From NCBI RefSeq assembly GCF_014204985.1, contig NZ_JACHMP010000001.1:3162001-3226000 (forward strand): 64,000 nucleotides of DNA, read 5' to 3'. The translations under genes were made by a program, and so were the position numbers. This DNA is from Streptosporangium becharense (GTDB lineage: Bacteria; Actinomycetota; Actinomycetes; Streptosporangiales; Streptosporangiaceae). This document shows, one piece after another, positions 1 to 7,608 of the stretch; the stretch's first letter is position 1, and each line of letters begins with the position of its first letter. The notes under the pieces are model-generated. The model ran no database searches and was not told the origin of the DNA. It saw only the letters and a program-made list of their open reading frames with translations.

Positions 1-305
1 GCGTATCCCTCGACGGCCGCGACGATCGGCTTCTTCGGCGGCGCCTCCGCGATGCCGCCGAAGCCCCTGCCCGGGATGACCGGGAAGTCCCCACTGAGGA
101 ACCCCTTCAGGTCCATGCCCGCGCAGAACGTGCCGCCGGCGCCGGTGAGGACGTAGGCGGCCACGTCCCTACGCTCCTCCAGTCCGTCCAGGGCTGCCGC
201 GATGCCCCGGGCGACCGCGCCGTTGACGGCGTTCCTGGCCCGGGGGCGGTTGATCGTGATGACGGCGACCCCGCCGTCGACGTCGACCAGAACCTCGTCA
301 GACAC
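1..305 (-). CDS. Enoyl-CoA hydratase/isomerase (crotonase family), 5' part only
   Basis: The gene reads leftward out of the window, so only about the first 101 codons are visible, from a GTG start. Residues 19-27 (NRPRARNAV) match the CoA-binding loop of crotonases, and a later GAGGTFCAGMDL segment is the oxyanion-hole motif of enoyl-CoA hydratases. The family acts on acyl-CoA thioesters in the cytoplasm, usually hydrating 2-enoyl-CoA in beta-oxidation-like pathways. It lies 10 bases downstream of the SDR gene on the same strand, so the two probably form one operon. The substrate cannot be told from this fragment. Confidence 0.85.
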   Translation of the reverse strand, partial: MSDEVLVDVDGGVAVITINRPRARNAVNGAVARGIAAALDGLEERRDVAAYVLTGAGGTFCAGMDLKGFLSGDFPVIPGRGFGGIAEAPPKKPIVAAVEGY

Positions 306-315
306 CGGGTGACTC

Positions 316-1089
316 CTACTTGGGCTGGAAGCGGATGCCGCCGTCGAAACGGATGGTCTCGGCGTTCATGTAGTCGTTCTCGATCAGTGAGCGGACCAGG
401 TGCGCGAACTCCGAGGCCAGGCCCATGCGCTTGGGGAAGACCACCGGAGCCACGAGCTTGGCTTTGAACGCGTCGGAGTCGGACGAGAAACCGTAGATCG
501 GGGTGTCGATGATGCCCGGGCAGATGGTGTTGACGCGGATGCCGACCGCGGCGAGGTCACGCGCGGCCGGAACGGTCATGCCGACGATCCCGCCCTTGGA
601 CGCCGAGTAGGCCACCTGACCCGTCTGCCCCTCCAGCGCCGCCACCGAGGCAGTGTTGATCACCACACCGCGCTGGCCGTCCGCGTCGACCGGTTCCGTC
701 TTGGCGATCGCCGCGGCGCCGATGCGCATGAGGTTGAAGGTGCCGATCAGGTTGACCTCGATGACCTTGCGGTAGGAGGCCAGGTCATGGGGCGAACCGT
801 CGCGGTTGACGGTCCTGCTCGCCCAGCCGATTCCCGCGCTGTTCACCACGACGCGCAGCGGCTTGCCGGTGGCCACGGCCGCGTCGACGGCCGCCTGCAC
901 CTGCTCCTCGTCGGACACGTCCGTCTTGACGAAGACGCCGCCGAGCTCGTCGGCCAGGGACTTGCCGCGCTCCTCGTTGAGGTCGGCGATGACGACGGTC
1001 ACACCGTGCGCGGCGAGGTCGCGGGCCGTGGCCTCGCCGAGACCGCTGGCACCGCCCGAGATGATTGCTGCTGCTCCGTTCAGGTCCAT
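316..1089 (-). CDS. Short-chain dehydrogenase, 3-hydroxyacyl-CoA dehydrogenase type 2-like
   Basis: A 257-residue classical SDR. The NAD(P)-binding glycine motif is GGASGLG at residues 12-18, the NxAG element appears as NSAG at 83-86, and the catalytic Ser148, Tyr161 and Lys165 (YSASK) are present. An Asp at the end of beta-2 (IADLNEE) favours NAD over NADP by family rule. Overall the pattern is closest to HSD10-like 3-hydroxyacyl-CoA dehydrogenases, which oxidise 3-hydroxyacyl-CoA in beta-oxidation. The neighbouring crotonase gene on the same strand supports an acyl-CoA role. ATG start; length is normal for the family. Confidence 0.88.
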   Translation of the reverse strand: MDLNGAAAIISGGASGLGEATARDLAAHGVTVVIADLNEERGKSLADELGGVFVKTDVSDEEQVQAAVDAAVATGKPLRVVVNSAGIGWASRTVNRDGSPHDLASYRKVIEVNLIGTFNLMRIGAAAIAKTEPVDADGQRGVVINTASVAALEGQTGQVAYSASKGGIVGMTVPAARDLAAVGIRVNTICPGIIDTPIYGFSSDSDAFKAKLVAPVVFPKRMGLASEFAHLVRSLIENDYMNAETIRFDGGIRFQPK

Positions 1090-1136
1090 GACCGGACTTT
1101 AACGCGCAGACCGAATGAAGTTCTACACGGGGTGGC

Positions 1137-1475
1137 CTAAATCTCTTCGACGGCCGTGTCCACGTCAGGGTAGACCTTTATCCTCCGGTCGAGGCCGGTC
1201 GTCCGCAGGATCCGGGCCACCGGCGCCTGGGGCGAGGCCAGGCACACGCCGCCGCCCTCGCTCGTGGCCAGCCGCCACGCCTCGATCAGCACCGACAGCC
1301 CGCTGGAGTCCATGAACGACAGGGCGGTGAGGTCGAGGACGAGCCGGGAGCCGTCCAGCTTGATCGCGTCACGGACCTCGTCCCGCAGGAAGGGAGCGGT
1401 GAACAGGTCGAGCTCGCCCTCGACGGCCACCACCACGGCGTCGCCGACGGCGCGGCGAGCCAGCCGTAGCTTCAT
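1137..1475 (-). CDS. STAS-domain anti-sigma-factor antagonist
   Basis: A 112-residue single STAS domain of the SpoIIAA/RsbV type. The segment MDSSGL at residues 55-60 carries the serine that partner kinases phosphorylate in this family. Such proteins bind an RsbW-like anti-sigma kinase and free a sigma factor when unphosphorylated. No kinase or sigma gene is adjacent, so the partner is unknown. A strong purine-rich ribosome site (GAGGAGGA) lies 4 bases upstream of the ATG. It stands between the SDR and the metal-transport operon without an obvious operon link. Confidence 0.9.
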   Translation of the reverse strand: MKLRLARRAVGDAVVVAVEGELDLFTAPFLRDEVRDAIKLDGSRLVLDLTALSFMDSSGLSVLIEAWRLATSEGGGVCLASPQAPVARILRTTGLDRRIKVYPDVDTAVEEI

Positions 1476-1564
1476 CAGTCCTCCTCGCGCCCACAGGGCA
1501 GACCCACTTTACTTCGCCGTCGCTCCGCACGAGGTCGCGCGCGTTCCCTCCCCAGAGGTTCCCA

Positions 1565-2344
1565 TCACGGAGGCGCGAAACCGTAGGGCAGTTCGAGACG
1601 GTGAGCCGCGAGGAGACCGGCGTCGGAGAGGATCTCACGGGTCGGGCCGTCGGCGGCGATCACGCCGCCGGAGAGGATGAGCGCGCGCTCACACAACTCC
1701 AGCGCGTAGGGCAGGTCGTGGGTGACCATCAGGATGGTCACGTCGAGCCCCCGGAGGATCTCGGCCAGTTCACGGCGGGAGGCCGGGTCGAGGTTGGACG
1801 ACGGTTCGTCCAGCACCAGGATCTCCGGCTCCATGGCCAGCACGGTGGCCACCGCCACCCGGCGGCGCTGGCCGAAGGACAGGTGGTGCGGCGGCCGGTC
1901 GATCGCCTCCAGCATGCCGACGCGTTCCAGCGCGTCCTTGACCCGGAACGCGAGCTCCTCACCCGTCACCCCCAGGTTGGCCGGGCCGAAGGCCACGTCC
2001 TCCCTGACGGTCGGCATGAAGAGCTGGTCGTCGGGATCCTGGAAGACCAGGCCGACCCTGCGGCGGATCTCCCGGAGGGTGCCCTTCTCCACCGGCATCC
2101 CGGCCACGGTCACCGTACCGTGCCCGGCCGTCAGGATGCCGTTGAGGTGCATGACCAGCGTGGTCTTCCCCGCGCCGTTCGGCCCGAGCAGCGCCACCCG
2201 CTCCCCGCGTCCCACCCGGAAGTCCACGCCGAACAGCGCCTGCGTGCCGTCCGGGTACGCGTACGCCAGGCGGTGAACCTCCAGCGAGGGCACCGTGTCC
2301 GCCGAGGTGTCCGCCGGGGTGTCCGCCGCGTCTGCCGGTGTCAT
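1565..2344 (-). CDS. cbiO: Cobalt/nickel ECF transporter ATP-binding protein
   Basis: ABC ATPase of an energy-coupling-factor metal importer. Walker A is GPNGAGKT at residues 54-61, followed by the Q-loop (FQDPDDQ), an LSFGQ signature and Walker B (ILVLDEP). The start chosen is the ATG that overlaps the cbiQ stop by 4 bases, which implies translational coupling; an upstream in-frame extension would lie wholly inside cbiQ. The product, 259 residues, should bind the coupling helices of the CbiQ protein and power uptake through CbiMN. The segment SFGQRRR replaces the more common SGGQ signature, a substitution seen in CbiO proteins. Confidence 0.93.
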   Translation of the reverse strand: MTPADAADTPADTSADTVPSLEVHRLAYAYPDGTQALFGVDFRVGRGERVALLGPNGAGKTTLVMHLNGILTAGHGTVTVAGMPVEKGTLREIRRRVGLVFQDPDDQLFMPTVREDVAFGPANLGVTGEELAFRVKDALERVGMLEAIDRPPHHLSFGQRRRVAVATVLAMEPEILVLDEPSSNLDPASRRELAEILRGLDVTILMVTHDLPYALELCERALILSGGVIAADGPTREILSDAGLLAAHRLELPYGFAPP

Positions 2345-3105
2345 GCCAGCCCCCAGGTTCCGAGCAGTACGGCGAGCGCCGTGCCCGGCAACATACCCGC
2401 TGCGAACCACTGCCGCGACGACGCGGTCAGATCCTGGATGACCGGTACCGAACCGGTGTAGCCGCGACTCAGCATCGCCAGGTGCACCCGCTCGCCCCGC
2501 TCGTACGAGCGGATGAACAGCGCTCCGGCGGACCGGGCGATCACCGGGATGTGCCGCACGTCACGGGCCGCGAACCCCCGGGACTCCCTGGCGACCCTCA
2601 TCCGGCGCATCTCCTCCATGACCACGTCCATGTAGCGGAGCATGAACATGGCGATCTGCACCAGCAACGGCGGCAGCCGCAGCCGCTGCGCGCCGAGAAG
2701 CATCAACCGGGGCTCGGTGGTGGCCGCCAGCAGGATGCTCGCGACCACCCCCAGGGTGGCCTTGGCCAGGATGTTCCAGGCCGCCCAGAGCCCCGCGACG
2801 CTGAGCGACACGCCCATGACGCTCACCCGCTCGCCGAGCCCGATGAAGGGCACGGCCAGCGCGAACGCCACGAACGGGACCTCCACCACCATGCGCCGCA
2901 GCACGAAACCCGCAGGGACGCGCGCGACGCAGGCCACCCCGGCCAGCAGGGCGGCGTACACGCCGAAGGCCCAGAACCACTCGCGCGGAGTGGCGACGAC
3001 CACCAGGGTGAACCCCGCCGACGCCGCCAGCTTGCACTGCGGCGGCAGCCGGTGCACCGGTGTGCCGCCCGGCCGGTAGAGCTGGTGACGATGACCCGCA
3101 CCCAC
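2341..3105 (-). CDS. cbiQ: Cobalt/nickel ECF transporter transmembrane (T) component
   Basis: A 254-residue membrane protein with several hydrophobic helices and the two Ala-Arg-Gly type coupling motifs of T-components, seen as ARESRGF and AMLSRGY in the C-terminal half. These contact two ATPase subunits in ECF complexes. A GTG start overlaps the cbiM stop by one base (TAGTG) and the stop overlaps cbiO, so the three genes form one tight operon. Substrate specificity resides in the neighbouring CbiMN protein. Confidence 0.92.
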   Translation of the reverse strand: MGAGHRHQLYRPGGTPVHRLPPQCKLAASAGFTLVVVATPREWFWAFGVYAALLAGVACVARVPAGFVLRRMVVEVPFVAFALAVPFIGLGERVSVMGVSLSVAGLWAAWNILAKATLGVVASILLAATTEPRLMLLGAQRLRLPPLLVQIAMFMLRYMDVVMEEMRRMRVARESRGFAARDVRHIPVIARSAGALFIRSYERGERVHLAMLSRGYTGSVPVIQDLTASSRQWFAAGMLPGTALAVLLGTWGLA

Positions 3106-4253
3106 TAGACGGACGCCCTGTTCCCCGCGTCGCCGGCGTCCTCTCTGCGCCCGGCGTCGCCCGTACGCGCGGCGCCTGCCGCCTGGCCGGTACCCTCCGT
3201 GTCCTTCTGCCCCCGGCGGCGCACGACGACGAACAACCCGCCGCCGGCGACCAGGGTCACCCCGACCCCGGCGAGGCCGGCCAGGCCGACCGGGATGCCG
3301 CCCACCTCACCGTAGTCGGCCAGTGGCTGCTCGCCCAGTGCGTGGTCGGTGGCCCGGTCGATGAAGCCCTTGTCCTCGGCGACCCGCTCCAGGCCGTCGG
3401 GTGAGGAGGAGGCGTAGAAACTGACGACGCCCGCCAGCAGGGCCGCCACCGCGACGCCCACCGGCAGGAACCAGCGGGGACCACCCGCCGCGCCCGGACC
3501 GGTGGTCAGCCCTGTGGCCGGCCCGCTGGTCAACGCTGTGGCCGGTGCCGTGGGCCGCCCGGCGACCGTGACGTCACCGCCGGCACCGCGCAGGAGCAAC
3601 GGCGCGGCCGTCGTCCCCCGCGCGCCGTAGACCAGGTCGGGGCGGATCGCCAGCACGGTGCTGACGGTGACCGCGGTGATCAGCCCCTCCCCGACGCCGA
3701 TGAGCAGGTGGACGCCTCCCATGGCCGCGGCGACCGTGCCAGCCTCGATGGGCGCGGTGCCGCCGATCCAGAACAGCACCGTGAACACCAGAGCCGTCGC
3801 GGGCACGGAGAGCAGCGCGGCGACGAACGAGGCCGCCACCACGGCCGGCCTGCTCCGCGCGCTCCGGGTGATCAGCCGGAAGACGCCCCAGCCGACCAGG
3901 ACCGCGACGACCCCCATGAGCGTGATGTTGACTCCGAGCGCGGTCAGACCGCCGTCGGCGAAGAAGAACCCCTGCACCAGCAGGACGACGGCCAGGCACA
4001 GCACGGCCGTGTGGGGGCCGACGAGTATAGCGGCGAGCGCGCCGCCGAGGAGGTGCCCGCTCGTCCCCGCGGCCACCGGGAAGTTGAGCATCTGCACGGC
4101 GAAGACGAAGGCGGCGACGAGCCCCGCCATGGGAGCGGTCCGGTCGTCGAGTTCGCGGCGCGCGCCGCGCAGGCAGACCGCGACCCCGGCCGCCGCGACG
4201 GCCCCGGCGGAGACGGACACGGCTGCGGTGAAGAAGCCATCGGGTACGTGCAC
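3105..4253 (-). CDS. cbiM: Cobalt/nickel transporter substrate component, CbiM-CbiN fusion
   Basis: A 382-residue membrane protein that begins MHVPDGF. In CbiM/NikM the N-terminal Met-His forms part of the metal site, so the GTG start placing it at residue 1-2 is well supported. Residues 1 to about 215 are the CbiM core with six or so helices. A linker then leads to a CbiN-like part with two hydrophobic helices flanking the PDGLERVAEDKGF motif. Separate CbiM and CbiN proteins are fused in some species, as here. Cobalt and nickel importers cannot be separated safely by sequence; a Nur-like regulator gene near 62 kb makes nickel worth considering. The last 35 residues are charged and low-complexity. 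Confidence 0.9.
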   Translation of the reverse strand: MHVPDGFFTAAVSVSAGAVAAAGVAVCLRGARRELDDRTAPMAGLVAAFVFAVQMLNFPVAAGTSGHLLGGALAAILVGPHTAVLCLAVVLLVQGFFFADGGLTALGVNITLMGVVAVLVGWGVFRLITRSARSRPAVVAASFVAALLSVPATALVFTVLFWIGGTAPIEAGTVAAAMGGVHLLIGVGEGLITAVTVSTVLAIRPDLVYGARGTTAAPLLLRGAGGDVTVAGRPTAPATALTSGPATGLTTGPGAAGGPRWFLPVGVAVAALLAGVVSFYASSSPDGLERVAEDKGFIDRATDHALGEQPLADYGEVGGIPVGLAGLAGVGVTLVAGGGLFVVVRRRGQKDTEGTGQAAGAARTGDAGRREDAGDAGNRASV

Positions 4254-4281
4254 GGCGAGCCTCCGAAGTGCGGATTCGTCC

Positions 4282-4319
4282 CCACTTTAGGCCATGGGCT
4301 TGTACGTGCAAGAAAGTGG
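4282..4319. promoter_or_regulatory. Dyad operator candidate upstream of the metal-transport operon
   Basis: An inner near-perfect 14-bp dyad, CTTGTACGTGCAAG (4299-4312), sits inside an outer 7-bp inverted repeat, CCACTTT at 4282-4288 and AAAGTGG at 4313-4319. The element lies about 30-65 bases before the GTG of the CbiMN gene and just past the end of the glycosyltransferase gene upstream. It could be a metal-regulator operator or an RNA hairpin. No cobalamin riboswitch motif is recognised in this short gap. Confidence 0.45.
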
Positions 4320-4321
4320 CA

Positions 4322-6220
4322 TCAACGCACCATGCGCCTGACGAACGTACGGGGGCCGAGAGTGCGGACCACCGTGCTGAGCCGTCCCTTCCCGGCGGTC
4401 GCGTAGGGCCGGACGCTCCAGCGGACCGCACCCCGCCACCAGGTGCGCGGCTCGGTGATCGCCTCGGGCGCCGCCTCGATCCTGAACCGCGCGGGCGGTC
4501 CGCCCAGGTCCAGTTCGAGGTAGGCGTCCCAGGTGCCGGGGGACAACCGACCCATGGCCTGCCGTGCCGTGAACGTGCCTCCGTCACCGGCCGTCACCGG
4601 CTGCCGCCGCTCACGCCCCGACTCGCGCTCCCGCCACACCAGGTGGCGCACGGCCGAAGCCGCCACAGCCTCACCGCACACGGTGACCTCTCCGTCGAGC
4701 ACCAGCCGGTGGCCGGACGCCCAGCGCGCGCACGCCAGCCGGACGCACCCCGGGACCGCGGTCACATGCCCCCCGACGTCGACGCTGAGATTGCCGTAGG
4801 GCCGGGTGAAGTACGGCAGGGCGACGACGGCCCCCGCCACCCGCGGCTCCGGCGGGGCGACGCGTCCGTCGCGGCCGGCGCCGAGCCGGGCGAGCCGCGG
4901 CACGCCCTCGAAGTCAACCCGGACGTGGACGTCCCAGACCCCCGGGGGCAGCCGGCAGGCGTCCACGATCCCGGTGAACTCCGCGCAGCCGCCGGTCACC
5001 GGGACGACGGCCTCCCGTTGCGCGCCGAGCCCGTCGTGCCGGCGCCGCAACACCAGGACCGGGGTACCGCCGGGAATCTCCGGGCGGCCGTACTGCTCCG
5101 GCACCTCCAGTGCCACCCTGCCGGAGACGACCAGCCGCCCCTGAGCGTCCCAGCGGAGGCCGGTGAGCTCCCGGCGGATCACCGCCGACTCGATGTGCGC
5201 CAGCCGGACGAGGCGGTCGATGTCCTCCAGCGCGGCGATCCGGCTGCGGTCGATCGCGGGGAGCCGGGCACGGACCCCGTCGGTCAGCCACCGCTCGCAC
5301 ATGTCGGCCACCTCGGCCACGATCTCCTTGCGCTCGACCTCTCCCGCCTCCAGGAACGGCCGGCCCAGGTTGCCGAAGGCGTCCAGCCGGAAATGACGCC
5401 GCAGGAGGTGGTCGCGCAGGTCACCGGGGCACACGTGGGCGAGAACGATCTCGATCGGCCGCCTGATCATCCGCAGCCAGGCGACCGGGTCGCGGCTGCC
5501 GGGACGTTGCATGATGCTGGTGCCGTCGGGCCGGTCGACCAGGTGGTAGCAGTCGTAGTCGGCGACGACGGAGATCACTTCCGCGTGACAGTACGCATGG
5601 GCGGTGAAGACCAGGTCCTCACCTACCAGGAGCGTCTCGTCGAAACGGATGCCGTACCGCTCCAGCATCTCCCTGCGGAAGAGCTTGAAGCAGCTCAGGC
5701 TGTTGTAGACCGCGCTGTCGCCCAGCGGCACCCGCTCGGCGTTCTCCCGGAACATCGAGACCGGCGCCCGGCGGTCATGCCCGACGATCTTCCCGAGCAC
5801 GATGTCCGAGCCGTTGCGGTCGGCCATCGCGAGCATCCGCTCCAGCGCCTCCGGGCCGAGGTAGTCGTCCGCGTCGCAGAAGAACACATACCTGCCGCGG
5901 GCGTGGGCCAGCCCGACGTTGCGCGGCCGGCCCGCACCCCCGGAGGCCTCCTGCCTGATGACGCGGACGACACCGCGATGGTAGGAGGCGTAGAGATCGA
6001 GCAGATCGGCGCCGCCGTCGGTGGAACCGTCGTCGACGACCACGATCTCCAGGGCGACGCGCTGGACGAGCAGCGAGGTCAGGCACCTGTCGAGATAGGA
6101 CCGGCAGTTGTGGACGGGGACGATCACGGTGACGTCGACGTCGCGCCGGGCCGCCTCCTCCCTCGTGATGTCGCAACCGCCCCGCCCCGTGCGAACTCGC
6201 TGGAGGATCGTTCCCGTCAC
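4322..6220 (-). CDS. Family 2 glycosyltransferase with C-terminal accessory domains
   Basis: A 632-residue protein whose first 250 residues are a GT-A fold: VIVPVHN at 32-38, VVDDGS at 61-66 and CDADD at 115-119 (the DxD metal/nucleotide-sugar site), then VGEDLVF, which in such enzymes provides the catalytic acid. A helical linker and two beta-rich repeats follow; both carry a PGTWD/PGVWD-type motif, as in TarS/TarP-like wall polymer glycosyltransferases. It likely adds sugars to a cell-surface polymer at the cytoplasmic face; donor and acceptor are unknown. GTG start. It precedes the metal transporter on the same strand but is separated from it by the dyad element. Confidence 0.82.
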   Translation of the reverse strand: MTGTILQRVRTGRGGCDITREEAARRDVDVTVIVPVHNCRSYLDRCLTSLLVQRVALEIVVVDDGSTDGGADLLDLYASYHRGVVRVIRQEASGGAGRPRNVGLAHARGRYVFFCDADDYLGPEALERMLAMADRNGSDIVLGKIVGHDRRAPVSMFRENAERVPLGDSAVYNSLSCFKLFRREMLERYGIRFDETLLVGEDLVFTAHAYCHAEVISVVADYDCYHLVDRPDGTSIMQRPGSRDPVAWLRMIRRPIEIVLAHVCPGDLRDHLLRRHFRLDAFGNLGRPFLEAGEVERKEIVAEVADMCERWLTDGVRARLPAIDRSRIAALEDIDRLVRLAHIESAVIRRELTGLRWDAQGRLVVSGRVALEVPEQYGRPEIPGGTPVLVLRRRHDGLGAQREAVVPVTGGCAEFTGIVDACRLPPGVWDVHVRVDFEGVPRLARLGAGRDGRVAPPEPRVAGAVVALPYFTRPYGNLSVDVGGHVTAVPGCVRLACARWASGHRLVLDGEVTVCGEAVAASAVRHLVWRERESGRERRQPVTAGDGGTFTARQAMGRLSPGTWDAYLELDLGGPPARFRIEAAPEAITEPRTWWRGAVRWSVRPYATAGKGRLSTVVRTLGPRTFVRRMVR

Positions 6221-6440
6221 CGCCGCACCCCTCGTCGGTCACCCTGTGCTTATCCGGCGTCTCAGTATGTGACGGCGAGCCATCCTCGCGAGGCGGATCC
6301 ACCGGGTTGGCTCCCCGGCTTTCCACCCGGAGCCACCACTTCGAGGGAGAAACACATGGTTCATCCGGCTCCGTCCGTCCGAACCCGGACGGCAGCCGCC
6401 GGCACGGACCCCCGGCGCCGGACCCCCTACCGGGGCCGGG

Positions 6441-7196
6441 TCACTCCGCGCACGGAACCTCCCGCAGAGTGCCGTCCGGCGCGAGTTCGAGGACGGCGAC
6501 CGCGTCCGCACCCTGGACGACCTGGGACAGGCAGATCACGTCCGTGCCGCCGACCCGTTCCCTGAACGGCGCGTGCATGTGGCCGCAGGCGTGCACCTGC
6601 GGCGCGAGGGTGTCCGTCAGCATCCGGACGAGGTCGCGTCCCACGGGGATCCTGCCGTGATGGCGATAGGACAGGCCCGCCGGCCAGTCGTGGGTGAGCA
6701 ACAGGTCGATCCTCGTGCCCCGTGCCCGGCGGAGCAGGCGGTCGAGGTGCGGCCTGGTGAAGTAGCCGTACTCCTTCAGCCGCTCCGGCGTGATCTCGGG
6801 TGGCTCGTCCGGCTCGCTGAAATAGCGTGAGTAGACGCCGGACAGGAAGGCGACCCGCAGCCCGGCGATCTCCCGCACACCGGAACGCCCGAGGAAGTGG
6901 AAACCGGGCGCCCACTCCCCTGCGCCGTGCGCGTCGAGCGAGGGCCACGGCTCGTGGTTGCCTCCGATGAAATGGACGGGAGCGCTCATGGTGCGGCGCC
7001 CCGCGGCGAACTCCGGGAAATCCCCGACCTTGCGGTGCTTGGCAGGGCCGCCCACTTCGAGACTCTCCGCCTCGGTCCTGTTCGGCTCGGCGTCCCCGAC
7101 ACTGAAGATCACCTCAACCGGGCCAGCGTGGCGCCGGATCAACTCGTCCGCCTCAGCGAAGTTGGCATGGATGTCACCGACGATCGCGAACCTCAT
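6441..7196 (-). CDS. Metallophosphoesterase family protein
   Basis: The ATG chosen gives MRFAIVGDIHANF; longer readings upstream are arginine-rich and show no homology. The binuclear-metal motifs of calcineurin-like phosphoesterases follow in order: GDIH (D8, H10), a GD pair in FSVGDAE, GNHE, a THDW His and GHMH near the end. At 251 residues it is a normal cytoplasmic single-domain enzyme. Substrate unknown; family members cleave nucleotides, nucleic acids or phosphoproteins. The gene stands alone, with about 220 non-coding bases before the glycosyltransferase gene. Confidence 0.88.
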   Translation of the reverse strand: MRFAIVGDIHANFAEADELIRRHAGPVEVIFSVGDAEPNRTEAESLEVGGPAKHRKVGDFPEFAAGRRTMSAPVHFIGGNHEPWPSLDAHGAGEWAPGFHFLGRSGVREIAGLRVAFLSGVYSRYFSEPDEPPEITPERLKEYGYFTRPHLDRLLRRARGTRIDLLLTHDWPAGLSYRHHGRIPVGRDLVRMLTDTLAPQVHACGHMHAPFRERVGGTDVICLSQVVQGADAVAVLELAPDGTLREVPCAE

Positions 7197-7608
7197 GAGG
7201 TCATGGTCACGACGCGCACGGTCCCTCCGCAACCGGGTTTCCGGCGGGCGTATCTGACGGGCCGACGGCTCCTGCGGCACCGTGACAACGGGCTGCGACC
7301 GTCGGCGCCTCCGCCTTCGCCGGTGGCTCCCCTTCCCCGGCGGCTCCGCGAGAAGCCTGCCGCAGGTCGCTCCGGTGCAGGAAGGTCCGCAGACCGGTGG
7401 CCGCCTCGACGGGAACCACGCGACGCGACGCTCCCGCACCGCCAGGTACCTTCTGGTGATGTCCAAGTCAAGTACAAGTACGTCCTGCGACACTGAGCGT
7501 GCGACCCTGGGATCGTCAAAGCTTCACCCATGAACCGGCCCACCGGGCCGATGTGGATGACGGTGGCTTCCCGCGTCGTCCCTTGACCGTTCAAAGGAGG
7601 ATGTCATC
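7197..7608. other. Intergenic region shared with the kinase remnant near 47 kb
   Basis: About 410 bases without a credible gene between two divergent genes. From about 7445 to 7575 the sequence is clearly similar to 46894-47028, for example the shared words CTTCTGGTGAT, GTCCAAG/CTCCAAG and ACGTCCTG. This upstream block therefore belongs to the kinase gene family and probably contains the kinase promoter. A strong Shine-Dalgarno, AAAGGAGG at 7593-7600, decides the start of the kinase gene. Confidence 0.6.

Noticed and set aside
4254..4321. Cobalamin or NiCo riboswitch before the metal importer
   Set aside because: The gap is under 70 bases and lacks the conserved boxes; a protein operator dyad fits better.
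4322..6565. Very long open frames on the + strand opposite the glycosyltransferase gene
   Set aside because: They are rich in Arg, Pro and His without motifs, as expected for antisense frames of a high-GC gene; the reverse-strand frame has full GT2 motifs.
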